Source: Cloacibacillus porcorum
Lineage (GTDB): Bacteria > Synergistota > Synergistia > Synergistales > Synergistaceae
Assembly (NCBI RefSeq): GCF_001701045.1
Contig: NZ_CP016757.1
Span: 2,444,219-2,508,218, forward strand
Direction: 5' to 3'
Length of the DNA: 64,000 bases
The position numbers and the translations under genes are program-made. Below, piece by piece: positions 44,739 through 53,786 of the stretch (position 1 is the stretch's first letter; each line of letters opens with the position of its first letter). The notes beneath the pieces are model-generated. The model was not told where the DNA came from and did not search any database. It worked only from the letters and a program-made list of their open reading frames with translations.

Positions 44739-45709
44739 GCGGGAGATGGTTCCTGAAACGCCTCCTCTCTTCCCTCGTCGTCCTCGCGGCGGTGCTGGTG
44801 CTCAACTTCCTGCTCTTCCGCATGATGCCGGGCGACGCGGTGAGCACGATCATCGATCCCTCCTTCTCGCCGGAGGCCAAGGAGAACCTGCGCGCCATCT
44901 ACGGCCTGGACCGCCCGCTGTGGGAGCAGTTCGTCATCTATATCAGGCAGATGCTCACCTTCAGCTTCGGTCTCTCCTTCCTGAGCCGCAAACCGGTCTG
45001 GGACGAGCTCGTCTCGCGCCTGCCCGTGACGCTGACCCTCACGGTAAGCTCGATGGCGCTCTCCTCCGCGCTCGGCGTCTGGCTGGGCATCAAAGCGGCG
45101 CTGAACCGCGGGCGGCTGGCGGAGAAGATCGTGCTGCGCGCGAGCGCCGTCACCTCATCCTTTCCAGGCTTCTTCGTCCAGCTCGTGCTGCTGATGTTAT
45201 TCGCGCGCGCTCTGCCGATATTCCCGCTGCGCGGCACCCTCTCCGTTCCGCCGCCGACGGGCGCGCTTGGCATATTTCTCGACTACGGCTGGCACCTGGC
45301 GCTGCCCGTATTGTCGCTCTCACTGATGGGCTTCGGCGGCTGGGCCCTCTACGTGCGCAACCTCATGGTGCGCGCGCTCAATGAGGACTTCGCGCTGATG
45401 GCGCGCGCCCGCGGCCTTTCGCGCGGACGCGTCGTCTGGCACGCCTTCCGCACGATACTGCCGCCGATCCTGACGATCCTCCTGATGTCCGTCCCCGGGC
45501 TCGTCTCCGGCGCGGTGATAACGGAGTCGGTCTTCTCGCTGCACGGCGTGGGCACCTTCCTGCTGGAGGCGATCTCCGGCCACGACTACCCCAGCGCGGG
45601 AGCATCCTTCTATCTGCTCGCGCTGATCACCGTATTCTGCAACCTGCTCGCCGACATCACCTACGGGCTTGTCGACCCGCGCGTGCGCATCGAGGGCAAG
45701 GTACAATGA
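44735..45709 (+). CDS. dppB: Peptide ABC transporter permease, DppB family
   Basis: 324 residues, six membrane helices. Starts with RWFLKRLLSSLVVLAAVLVLNFLLFRMMPGD and carries the DppB N-terminal TM and EAA loop near ALMARARGLSRGRVVWHAFR, the site where the ATPase docks. Its ATG overlaps the binding-protein stop by four bases. It pairs with the DppC-type permease, encoded with a further four-base overlap. Confidence 0.92.
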   Translation: MSGRWFLKRLLSSLVVLAAVLVLNFLLFRMMPGDAVSTIIDPSFSPEAKENLRAIYGLDRPLWEQFVIYIRQMLTFSFGLSFLSRKPVWDELVSRLPVTLTLTVSSMALSSALGVWLGIKAALNRGRLAEKIVLRASAVTSSFPGFFVQLVLLMLFARALPIFPLRGTLSVPPPTGALGIFLDYGWHLALPVLSLSLMGFGGWALYVRNLMVRALNEDFALMARARGLSRGRVVWHAFRTILPPILTILLMSVPGLVSGAVITESVFSLHGVGTFLLEAISGHDYPSAGASFYLLALITVFCNLLADITYGLVDPRVRIEGKVQ

Positions 45710-46881
45710 GAACCATTCTTACACGCAAAAGCGTGATCGCCTTCATCGCCATCTCCCTTATCGGTGCCTTCGCGCCCCTTATGATGAGCCAGTCGCCCTA
45801 CGCGATAACCGGCGCTCCGTTCGCGCGTCCTCTCTGGTGGCGCGGCGGCACGCTGTCCGCGACGCAAAATTTCACGATAAACGACGGCCGTCTCGATCTT
45901 GAATGGGATAAAAACCCGCCGGCGATATTCTCGCTCTCAGGCCGGATCACCGCGAAGCCGGAATCCAACGTGCGCGTGATCTGGCGTACGCGTGATAAAG
46001 ACTATCTGCTCGATGATCTCAGCGGTTCAGAGACATACTGGATAAACCAGGACGGCCGCGACATGATATTCAAGCAGGCGCTGGGCCTGCCCCTCATCAG
46101 CAGAAGCGTTGACTATCTCTTTCCGGCACACGGCACGTACAGCCTCATCGTCGAGGGCGCGGAGAGCGTGGAGCTTAAACTGTCGCTGCCCGGCGAACGA
46201 CAGGGGCTGCTCGGCACCGACCAGCGCGGACGCGACGTCTTTACGATGCTCATCTACGGCATTCGTACCTCTTTAATAATCGGCATCAGCGCGACGATCA
46301 TCGCGAGCATGCTGGGCATGGCCTTCGGCCTCACCGCCGGTTACATCGGCGGCTGGTGCGACACGCTCATTATGCGTGTGGTGGACATCCTCCTTTCGAT
46401 ACCGACGCTGCCGATACTGATGGTGCTCGCTGGTATCTGGGGCAAGGGGCTCTGGCAGCTCGTGCTGATACTCTCCATCTTCTCCTGGATGGGCACGGCG
46501 CGCTCCGTGCGCGCGCTCGTCCTCACCGTGCGAGAAAGCCCCTGGGTGGAGTCGCTGCGCGCCCTCGGCGCGAAACGCGGCTACATCCTCTGGCGGCACC
46601 TCGTGCCGGAGACCGCGCCGATACTGCTGGCGAACATCGCGCTCGGCGTGCCGGGAGCGATACTCGCGGAGGCGGGGCTCGCCTTCCTCGGCCTCTCCGA
46701 CCCGCGTCTGATCTCCTGGGGCCGTATGCTGCACGAGGCGCACTCCTTCGGAGCCTTCACGGAGGGCGCGTGGTGGCTGCTGCTGCCGCCGGGATTCGGC
46801 ATCGTGGCGATCTGCCTGATATTTATGGATATGGGAAAATTCCTGGAAGAAAAGATAGATCCGAGGCTCAGCGGAAAATGA
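45706..46881 (+). CDS. dppC: Peptide ABC transporter permease, DppC family, with added extracytoplasmic domain
   Basis: 391 residues. After the first helix (VIAFIAISLIGAFAPLMM) there are about 135 residues (30-166) outside the membrane, where typical DppC has about 40. This domain is beta-rich (ATQNFTINDGRLDLEWDK, AIFSLSGRI, TYSLIVEGAESVELKLSLPG). Then LGTDQRGRDVFTMLIYGIRTS resumes the normal permease, with EAA loop ESLRALGAKRGYILWRHLVPE. The insert is placed to touch the binding protein, which is permuted in this system. Overlaps its neighbours by four bases on each side. Confidence 0.9.
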   Translation: MRTILTRKSVIAFIAISLIGAFAPLMMSQSPYAITGAPFARPLWWRGGTLSATQNFTINDGRLDLEWDKNPPAIFSLSGRITAKPESNVRVIWRTRDKDYLLDDLSGSETYWINQDGRDMIFKQALGLPLISRSVDYLFPAHGTYSLIVEGAESVELKLSLPGERQGLLGTDQRGRDVFTMLIYGIRTSLIIGISATIIASMLGMAFGLTAGYIGGWCDTLIMRVVDILLSIPTLPILMVLAGIWGKGLWQLVLILSIFSWMGTARSVRALVLTVRESPWVESLRALGAKRGYILWRHLVPETAPILLANIALGVPGAILAEAGLAFLGLSDPRLISWGRMLHEAHSFGAFTEGAWWLLLPPGFGIVAICLIFMDMGKFLEEKIDPRLSGK

Positions 46882-47645
46882 TACTTGAGATAAAAGACCT
46901 TAACGTCACATACAACAGCAAATCGGACAACCCCAACGCCGCGGTGCGCGGCGTATCCTTCGCGCTGGAAGAAAACTCCTTCAGCGGCCTCATCGGCGAA
47001 TCCGGCAGCGGCAAGAGCACGGTGATAATGACGCTGCTCGGACTGCTGCCGAGAGACAGCGCGGCGAGCGGCGAGATTTTATATAAGGGGCGCAGCATCC
47101 TGGGCATTCCCGAAGACAAAATGGCCTCCCTGCGCCAGCGTGAGATCGCCCTCATTCCGCAGGGGGCGCTCAACTCATTCACGCCGGTAATGACGATCGG
47201 CCGCCACCTGCGCGAGGTGCTGGAGCTGCACCTCGGCCTCAAAGGCGAAGCCGCCGAAAGACGTATCACTGAGCTGCTCGCGGAGGTCGAGCTTCCCCCC
47301 GAGATCGCCGCGCGTTATCCCCACGAACTTTCCGGCGGGCAGAAACAGCGCGCCGCGATCGCCATCGCCCTCTCCTGCGAACCCAAGCTCATCCTCGCCG
47401 ACGAGCCGACGACGGCGCTCGACGTCATCACACAGGCGGCGATCCTCCGACTCCTTGAACGGCTGCGCCGCGAAAAGAACCTCACGATACTGCTCGTAAC
47501 CCACGATCTGCCGCTGGCCGCCTCGGTATGCGGCGAACTCTTTGTCATGAAGGACGGGAAGCTGATCGAAAGCGGCACGCCGCGGCAGCTGATCGATTCG
47601 CCGCGCGAAGCGCACACCAGGGCGCTCATCGCCGCGATGCTGTAG
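46878..47645 (+). CDS. dppD: Peptide ABC transporter ATPase, DppD family
   Basis: 255 residues. Walker A GESGSGKST, Q-loop IPQGALNSF, signature LSGGQKQRAAIA and Walker B LILADEPTTALD are all intact. It lacks the C-terminal Fe-S cysteine tail (oligopeptide-binding extension) found on many DppD/OppD proteins, so the chain is short. Start ATG 46878 overlaps the permease stop. It works with the DppF-type ATPase next in line as a heterodimer. Confidence 0.92.
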   Translation: MILEIKDLNVTYNSKSDNPNAAVRGVSFALEENSFSGLIGESGSGKSTVIMTLLGLLPRDSAASGEILYKGRSILGIPEDKMASLRQREIALIPQGALNSFTPVMTIGRHLREVLELHLGLKGEAAERRITELLAEVELPPEIAARYPHELSGGQKQRAAIAIALSCEPKLILADEPTTALDVITQAAILRLLERLRREKNLTILLVTHDLPLAASVCGELFVMKDGKLIESGTPRQLIDSPREAHTRALIAAML

Positions 47646-47658
47646 GAGCGTGATTACG

Positions 47659-48432
47659 ATGGAAAATATTGTAGAGATAAAAAACCTCACCATAGAATTC
47701 AACTCCCGCAGCGCCAAAAGCCACCGCGCCCTCGACGGCCTGGACCTCGCTCTCGAACGCGGCGGCACGCTCTCGATCGTCGGCGAGTCTGGCAGCGGCA
47801 AGAGCACCCTGCTGCGCGCGGTGATGGCGCTCATTCCCCCCACCGCCGGCAGCGTGGCGCTCTTCGGCAAAGATACGGCAAAGATCACAACGGCGGAGCT
47901 CAACAGCCTGCGCCGCCGCTGCGGCTACGTGCCGCAGGACCCCTACGGCGCGATACCGCCGGGGCTGTCGGTCATCGACGCGGTGATGGAGCCGGAGATA
48001 ATCGCGGGGGTAAAAAGAACGAAAGAGGAACGGCTCGAACGCGCGAAAAAACTGCTCGCCGAGGTCGGCCTCACCGGAGAGAGGATACTCGCCTCGCGCG
48101 CCGTCGGCCTCTCCGGCGGACAGCGCCAGCGCGTCGAACTTGCGCGCGCCCTGATGCTCGATCCGGAGCTGCTGCTCTGCGACGAACCGACCTCGATGCA
48201 GGACGCCTCGACGCGCGGCGAGATCATCGAAGTGCTGCGCCGCCGCACCGGCGGCGGCATGTCGATGCTCTTCGTCACCCACGACCTGCTCCTCGCAGCC
48301 CACGCGGCGCAAAAGATAGTCGTCCTCAAAGAGGGCAGACTATGCGAAAGCGGCGATTCAAAAGAGGTGCTAGCCGCGCCGCGGCACCCGTACACAAAGG
48401 CGCTGCTGGACGCGCTGCCGAGAATCACCTAA
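47659..48432 (+). CDS. dppF: Peptide ABC transporter ATPase, DppF family
   Basis: 257 residues. Walker A GESGSGKSTLL, signature LSGGQRQRVELA, Walker B LLLCDEPTSMQD, with His in VTHDLLLA. The Walker B region reads SMQDAST in place of the usual SALDVST. Start at ATG 47659 because AGGAG lies ten bases upstream; a GTG at 47650 is too near to it. Its last bases overlap the end of the convergent Fic gene, so no terminator separates them. Confidence 0.9.
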   Translation: MENIVEIKNLTIEFNSRSAKSHRALDGLDLALERGGTLSIVGESGSGKSTLLRAVMALIPPTAGSVALFGKDTAKITTAELNSLRRRCGYVPQDPYGAIPPGLSVIDAVMEPEIIAGVKRTKEERLERAKKLLAEVGLTGERILASRAVGLSGGQRQRVELARALMLDPELLLCDEPTSMQDASTRGEIIEVLRRRTGGGMSMLFVTHDLLLAAHAAQKIVVLKEGRLCESGDSKEVLAAPRHPYTKALLDALPRIT

Positions 48433-49343
48433 GCAACACACCTCAGATAGGCGGCCAACCTTTCTTTAACATATTCCCCCGTCATCTCGATCATCGGCCA
48501 GGAATCGCCGTCGCGGTAATAGCTGTCGAATGCTTCGTAATAACGACGTCTGTCCGCAAACTTCACATTGACGGGCGGATATCCCCCCTGCATCAGCATG
48601 AGATTCAGTATCAGCCGCCCGGTGCGTCCGTTGCCGTCCACAAATGGATGGATACCCTCAAATTTCAGATGAAACAGCGCCGCACGCTCTATCACGTGCA
48701 GCTTTGCATCTGAAAATTCCGCGGACAGCCTCTCCATAAGCTCAGGCACCATCACCGGCAGCGGCGGCTCGTGAAAGGCCCCCATAATGCGTACTGGTAT
48801 CCGACGGTAGAGCCCCCTATCCTCCGGCCTGTCCATCAGCACCAACGTGTGGATTTGTTTGATAACGGTTTCGGAGAACGCGGCTTTATTCTCTACAAGT
48901 TCCTGTACATATATAAAAGCGTCGCGATGCCCCACCGCCTCCAGATGGTCTTTCAGCGGCTTGCGGTCAACAGTGAGACCAGACAAAACCAAAGCCGTCT
49001 CCCGAAGCGTCAGCGTATTGCCCTCGATCGCGTTGGAATTATAGGTGTACTCCACCAAAAACTCATCACGCAGCCGCTGCAGTTCTCCCGCGGTCAGAGG
49101 ACGCCGCCTCTCCGCCTCGCCTCTCATGGCGTCTATACAGGCAAAAAGCTCCTCACGACGAAGGTCCTCCGCCTGATAACGAAAGCTGCGCCCATCCGCC
49201 GGTTTAAGAGCCTCCGCGGGTATCAGATAATAACGCCCGTTACGTATAACCCCCGGAATTCTATCCTCCGAGCACAAAACCCTGACACGGCGGTCAGATA
49301 TTCCCCAGCGATTCGCCGCCTCTTTTACACTGATATAGGACAT
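48429..49343 (-). CDS. Fic-family AMP transferase with N-terminal HTH
   Basis: 304 residues. N-terminal MerR-like helix-turn-helix (SVKEAANRWGISDRRVRVLC), then a Fic domain with catalytic motif HPFVDGNGRTGR. The segment YTYNSNAIEGNTL has the S/TxxxE(G/N) inhibitory helix placed ahead of the Fic core, as in class II auto-inhibited Fic proteins. Expected to transfer AMP (or similar) to a protein target. A stand-alone gene; no antitoxin gene is adjacent, consistent with self-inhibition. A second, related gene is at 62830-63735. Confidence 0.88.
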   Translation of the reverse strand: MSYISVKEAANRWGISDRRVRVLCSEDRIPGVIRNGRYYLIPAEALKPADGRSFRYQAEDLRREELFACIDAMRGEAERRRPLTAGELQRLRDEFLVEYTYNSNAIEGNTLTLRETALVLSGLTVDRKPLKDHLEAVGHRDAFIYVQELVENKAAFSETVIKQIHTLVLMDRPEDRGLYRRIPVRIMGAFHEPPLPVMVPELMERLSAEFSDAKLHVIERAALFHLKFEGIHPFVDGNGRTGRLILNLMLMQGGYPPVNVKFADRRRYYEAFDSYYRDGDSWPMIEMTGEYVKERLAAYLRCVA

Positions 49344-49459
49344 TACGCATCACCACCTCTGCCTGCGATTCTACCGTTTCAGTATACTTCTTTATCGGAA
49401 TAATAGCAAAATATTTTTACCAACTTAGGAATAATAGCTTATCGTTTAGCGCACTCCAC

Positions 49460-49493
49460 AAAAACAGCCCCGGGATCATCTTTCCCGGGGCTG
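49460..49493 (-). terminator. Terminator after pckA
   Basis: Stem CAGCCCCGGGA/TCCCGGGGCTG followed on the minus strand by TTTTTG. Confidence 0.85.
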
Positions 49494-49520
49494 CCGCGTT
49501 ATCGTTATACTTTCGAAAAA

Positions 49521-51179
49521 TTATTTTATCGCTTTGATGACACTCTCCACCGCCTGCATGGCGTCCGGCGGAAGGGCGTCCATGCCGCCCTTTTCCGTTT
49601 CGCGCGATTTGATGAACTGCAGACGGTCGTTCATCCTGTTGGTAAATTGCTGCTTATAGGTCCAGTTGTTGAAGTCGGGCTCAAAGCCGGGTATCAGCAT
49701 GTATTCTATACCGGGGATGCCGCCGAAGGACTTCCACTCGGCCTTGCCCTCGACGATCCCCTCCAATATTGAGAGCGTCGTGTTCTTCTCCACCTTCTTA
49801 TCCATAAACGAGCCGGTATTGAGAATATAACATTCAACGCCGTCCTCAAAGAGGGTGCGGAAGCGGATATAATCCATCGCTAGAGGATAGGTGCGGAAGG
49901 GGTTCGCGTAACTTTCAATTACCAGCGCGTCGGGGTCCACTCCGGGAGCAAGGCGCTCGGCGGAGGTGCGCTTCGTCGCAAGCGTCGAGCCCATCACCGA
50001 GGCGAGCGACGGCCCTGTAAGCTTCACCACCGGCGGCAGCGTCGGGTCCTTCATGAGCCAGCATATCGCGTTGAGGGGCTCGTCTATCCTGTCTATGCGG
50101 TTCGGGGTCCAGAAGCGGGACTTCACGGCGCGGCCGTTGCCGTTGCGGATATCCTCGCTGACCACCATCAGCTTTCCCTCCTCATCGCGCGTCACGCCGC
50201 AGTTCTGCAGCGACAGGAGATACTTATTGTCGGGACAGCCGATGGGATAATCCTGCATCTTGTCGAAATAGGCCGGTTCAAGGGCGATCGCGTACTTCTC
50301 CTTGACATTTATAATGACGGCGTCGTCGTGAAGCACGGTGACATTATACTTATCCTTATGCTTCGCGTGCGTGATGGTCGACTTTCCGGAGCCGGAGAGT
50401 CCGAATACGGCGAGAACATACTTCTTGCCGCTGCCGTCCTTAAGCTCGTAGCGTTTGAGACCGCCGTGGCAGGAGGCGTAGCCGTTGCGCGCGGCGGCGC
50501 CCCAGGCAAGCGTCAGCGTACCCTTCTTAAACTCTCCGAAATAGCGCATTCCGAGGATCGCGGCGCAGTTCTGCTCCGGAGAGAAGAAGGCGAGGCCGAG
50601 GGGATAATCGGGATGCGTCCAGTATGGGTCGGCGTAGACAAAGAGGTCGCCGTCGGCAGGCAGTTCACGGGAATTCTTATAGCGCGCCGCGTATTCGTCA
50701 TTAAGATACTGGAAGTTCAGCATCCAGCTATAGAGATTATTTTCAAATCCCTCCGGCATCATGATGTTGGCTTTGACCATAAAATCCTCTTCAAGGCCGA
50801 TGACCGCCTGCGCCGAATAAAAATGACGGAAACGGGAGTTATGTATAGCCTCGCGTAAAAGCGTCGCCAAATCCGGCACGGATACGCCGGGATGGCCGAC
50901 GATCCTGCGCGCCGCGGCACAGCGTCCAAAAATCGCGCCGTCGTTAAAGAGCAGTACGTTGGCGCCTTCGGGAAGTCCCAGCTCTGTTGGCCGGTAGACG
51001 GGCATGCCTGTCAGTTCCACTGTTCCGGGGCTGTCCTTCGCAAGCCTGTAGGCCTCCTTAAGATCCTTGACCGGAGAGACGTTATTGCCGTAAAAGGCCG
51101 TCTCTATAGTCGTCCTGATGGGTGTGGCATTGAGCCTCTTGAAACTCTCCAAATCCACAAAATGCCCCTGCGTAGCCAT
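49521..51179 (-). CDS. pckA: Phosphoenolpyruvate carboxykinase (ATP)
   Basis: 552 residues. The P-loop GLSGSGKST and the metal/oxaloacetate region of ATP-dependent PEP carboxykinase (LHDDAVIIN) are present, as are WGAAARNGYASCHGG and RFWTPNRIDRI. It is longer and diverged from the Escherichia coli enzyme, in line with the form seen in some anaerobes. Converts oxaloacetate to PEP (or the reverse, with ATP gain) in the cytoplasm. Strong ribosome site AGGAGGAAAA upstream of the ATG at 51179. Single gene with own terminator. Confidence 0.9.
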   Translation of the reverse strand: MATQGHFVDLESFKRLNATPIRTTIETAFYGNNVSPVKDLKEAYRLAKDSPGTVELTGMPVYRPTELGLPEGANVLLFNDGAIFGRCAAARRIVGHPGVSVPDLATLLREAIHNSRFRHFYSAQAVIGLEEDFMVKANIMMPEGFENNLYSWMLNFQYLNDEYAARYKNSRELPADGDLFVYADPYWTHPDYPLGLAFFSPEQNCAAILGMRYFGEFKKGTLTLAWGAAARNGYASCHGGLKRYELKDGSGKKYVLAVFGLSGSGKSTITHAKHKDKYNVTVLHDDAVIINVKEKYAIALEPAYFDKMQDYPIGCPDNKYLLSLQNCGVTRDEEGKLMVVSEDIRNGNGRAVKSRFWTPNRIDRIDEPLNAICWLMKDPTLPPVVKLTGPSLASVMGSTLATKRTSAERLAPGVDPDALVIESYANPFRTYPLAMDYIRFRTLFEDGVECYILNTGSFMDKKVEKNTTLSILEGIVEGKAEWKSFGGIPGIEYMLIPGFEPDFNNWTYKQQFTNRMNDRLQFIKSRETEKGGMDALPPDAMQAVESVIKAIK

Positions 51180-51429
51180 ACTTTTTCCTCCTGTAATAAA
51201 GAAAATTGTAACTAATTAGTTATATTTCTGTGACCTGTCCGTAGCATACATCAATAATTAAAATTGACAAGAGTTTTGTTACAAAATATACAATTTCAGA
51301 ATATTGGAATATTAATGGCATAACAAACGACTGTCCGTTTTTTATTTATAACTAAAGATGATTTATGAATAAAATATTCAATTAAGTATTATAATTAAGA
51401 CAATTAATATTTGTTGGGAAGGTATAGAC
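51180..51429. other. AT-rich divergent region, pckA versus pilin
   Basis: 250 bases, much more AT-rich than the surroundings, no gene supported. It contains promoters for both directions in all likelihood, but several AT boxes make a single choice unsafe. GGGAAGG is the pilin ribosome site. Confidence 0.45.
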
Positions 51430-51999
51430 ATGGCACAAAAACATAAAAGAGCTTTCACTTTAGTAGAAGTGCTGATCGTCATACTAATTATCGGCATACT
51501 CGCGGGGCTGATAATGCTATCAAGCGGCAGCGCGACGGACACCGCGGAGAGGACACGCTGCGTGGCGGACAGGCGTTCACTGCGCTCGGCGCTCTACATA
51601 TTCCGCATCGAAAAGGGCGGGACCACGAGCGCCGACCTTAGCGCCACCCTCAACGAGGTGCTGGACAAGATGTTCGACAACGGTCAGGGAACGGTCAGCG
51701 GCGACAGCGAAATAAACGGCATCTGCCCCTCAAAGGGAATATACGACGTAACTATCAGCGACGATAAATACCTCATCGCCTGCTCCGTACACGGCGGCGA
51801 GAGCGGGGGAGACGTCATGATACCTGGAACTACCGTGAAAATTCCTGAAAATAAACAGTGGGATAGCATTGATGATTTTTTGGAAGATACACGCCGTACC
51901 CCTCCCCCTTATGAGATTATGGCCGGAGATGTGATAAAAATAGGCGATGACGTCTATGTAGCATTGGGATGCACTGCTAAACTAATCCTGTACATATAG
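51430..51999 (+). pseudogene. Type IV pilin, 5' part, interrupted by an insertion sequence
   Basis: The frame starts QKHKRAFTLVEVLIVILIIGILAGLIML, a class III pilin signal and helix with Glu at +5. A globular part with paired cysteines follows (CPSKGIYDVTI...LIACSVH), as in the pilin at 60010. It carries a long C-terminal extension with a beta module (GDVIKIGDDVYVALG). The current frame ends at 51999, inside the insertion. Joining codon 188 (TAC, 51991-51993) to 53351 restores a 280-residue frame that ends at 53629. As it stands the product would be 189 residues and could still be functional, since the core pilin domain is complete. Confidence 0.75.
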
Positions 52000-52093
52000 G
52001 GGGTAAAAGTGAGACAAGATATAATTGTCTTTTATACATGACAATAATATCTTGTGGCACAAGAGCTATGTTTATATGCACAGGAGGCCTGTA

Positions 52094-52459
52094 ATGCGAT
52101 ACACGAAAGAAGAGCGTCTTGAAATCGGACGAAAAGTTTATGAGGGGATAATGACGCGTTACGAGGCTGCCGAAGCCTACGGCATCAGCGACGACACGGC
52201 TAGGGACTATATGCGGATGTATCGTGATTTCAACAGTCTGCCGCCCAAGTCTTCCGGAAACGGTTCGGACAGTTATGTTTACAAGCCTTCCGAAAGACGG
52301 CCTGACCTATCAGATTATGAGTCCATGACAAAAAAAGAACTCATTGTTGAGTTGATTAAAGCGAAAGTAGCGGAAGCAAGATTAAAAAAAGGCTACGAGG
52401 TGAAAGGAGATGGTCCGGTAAAAGAATATATCCTTTTAGACAGCTCGAATACCAAGTAA
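52094..52459 (+). CDS. IS3-type transposase OrfA
   Basis: 121 residues. N-terminal helix-turn-helix (GIMTRYEAAEAYGISDDTARDYM) and a lysine-rich C-terminus (KKELIVELIKAKVAEARLKKGYEV). Start ATG 52094 with AGGAGG upstream. In zero frame a run A_AAA_AAA at 52384-52390 followed by G provides a classical -1 slippery site; slipping there leads into the OrfB frame with no stop. Confidence 0.85.
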   Translation: MRYTKEERLEIGRKVYEGIMTRYEAAEAYGISDDTARDYMRMYRDFNSLPPKSSGNGSDSYVYKPSERRPDLSDYESMTKKELIVELIKAKVAEARLKKGYEVKGDGPVKEYILLDSSNTK

Positions 52460-53334
52460 TTCTGGAACTATCCGAGTATTTTCCTGTAGTCATCCTGTGC
52501 CGTGTGACGGGGATTCCCAGAAGCAGCTTCTATAACTGGAAACGCAGCCTGTTTGAACCGTCCAAAAGAGCGAGGGATTTTGCTAGAAGTGTAATGCTCT
52601 TTATGGAATATCATAAAAGATATCCGTCGCACGGATACAGATGGCTTAACGCGAAGATACGCCTTGACACCGGAATAGTCCATTCAGATCCGTACGCCTA
52701 TAAATGCTGCAGGGCTGCCGGTATAAAGAGCAAGGCAAAACACTACCGTTATAAAAAACCAGGCAATCCGTACAGATTATTCCCCAACCTGCTTCTTGCA
52801 GGCCTGCCGGTATACTCACCGATGCAGTACATAGCGAGCGATATGACGGCATTCTGCTTCAAAGGTACGTACTATGAGCTGACACTGTATATGGACCTAT
52901 GGAACAACGAAATAGTAAGCCATGCGTTGTCTTCAAGGCGCGGAGACAGAATGACATACATAGACGGGCTGGAAGGACTGATAATGAATAAAGATAAAAA
53001 AACGGAATGGCAGACGATACTGCACACAGACCAGGGCGCGGTATACGCCTCCAAGAAATACAACGACATCTTGGAACTGAACCATATAGCCCACTCCATG
53101 TCCAGGAGCGGAACTCCTACGGACAATGCGGCGATGGAAGCGATAAACGGCTGGCTGAAAGCGGAGCTGTTTACAGACTTTCATGTAACAGGCAAAGAAA
53201 ACATAGAGCGGGAGATAGAGGAATACATAAAATTCTTCAATGAAGAGCGTCCGGCCTATGCTTTGGGATACATGACGCCGAAACAGTATAAGGAGGCGTA
53301 TGGCGGAAACGGCAGTTTTAGGAGTAGGACGTAA
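52391..53334 (+). CDS. IS3-type transposase OrfB (DDE integrase), made by -1 frameshift
   Basis: The -1 frame is open from the slippery run at 52384-52390 to 53334. Translation by itself could start at GTG 52504 (276 residues). The protein has RVTGIPRSSFYNW (helix-turn-helix), then the rve catalytic core: D in IASDMTAFCFKG, D in ILHTDQGAVYAS, and E in DNAAMEAINGWLKAELF. The last two are spaced about as in the D-D(35)-E family. Intact and probably active. Start at 52391 marks the frameshifted entry, not a start codon. Confidence 0.82.
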
Positions 53335-53350
53335 CGAGATACCCCCCTAC

Positions 53351-53629
53351 TATACAGAGTTAAGCAAGTCAACTGTCCAGGTTTTGTTGACTAGTGCAGG
53401 AAGCGCACCTGTAGATCCTAGCAGTATAAATAGAGGTAATTATTTTAATGATAGTAGATATTTCAAGATGTCGGATAGGACAGTGTCTGATTGGGTAAGT
53501 AATACCCATTATGACAGGGGGGATGTTTGCTCTTTCAACGGGACATATTATATAAGCAACGAAAACGGAAGTAGCGGTCAAGGTAAAACTCCCGGCACAT
53601 ATGGTGGATGGGTAAAGATATTGCAGTAA
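53351..53629 (+). pseudogene. Type IV pilin, 3' part, separated by the IS
   Basis: Reads TELSKSTVQVLLTSAGSAP and then VSDWVSNTHYDRGDVCSFNG, ending TYGGWVKIL. The second segment resembles a carbohydrate-binding module of the CBM5/12 type (Trp...Tyr...GDV..(F)NG...YY...GGW). The same GDV motif occurs before the insertion, so the pilin had two such modules. An in-frame ATG at 53300 inside the IS tail could still drive translation of this part (109 residues), without any signal sequence. Confidence 0.65.
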
Positions 53630-53723
53630 ATATCAAATTACTGATTGACATAAAATCTGCCGGCAATGCGGATAAACAAAATCAAATAACAAAAGTTTTG
53701 GAGAATTATTCCATTAGCACAGC

Positions 53724-53765
53724 AAAAGACAGAGAGCCACCAGAATCATGGCTCTCTGTCTTTTT
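53724..53765. terminator. Bidirectional terminator between pilin remnant and FadL gene
   Basis: Perfect arms AAAAGACAGAGAGCCA/TGGCTCTCTGTCTTTT with ending T runs in both directions. Confidence 0.9.
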
Positions 53766-53786
53766 GTTTTGCAAATCAAAAATAAA

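Larger units (their letters stand above)
51994..53347 (+). mobile_element. IS3-type insertion sequence
   Basis: A two-frame transposase element of about 1354 bases with GGGGGTA at the left end and TACCCCCC near the right. A direct repeat TAC (51991-51993 and 53348-53350) would be the target duplication, and removing element plus one copy keeps the pilin frame. End positions are set by that argument; the terminal inverted repeat beyond GGGGGTA is poor, so they may be off by a few bases. OrfA plus OrfB with a possible -1 frameshift, as in the IS3 family. It appears intact. Confidence 0.75.

Noticed and set aside
53300-53629. Independent gene starting at ATG 53300 in the IS tail
   Set aside because: Its first 17 codons are the shifted end of the transposase gene, and the rest continues the pilin frame, so it is better read as a remnant.
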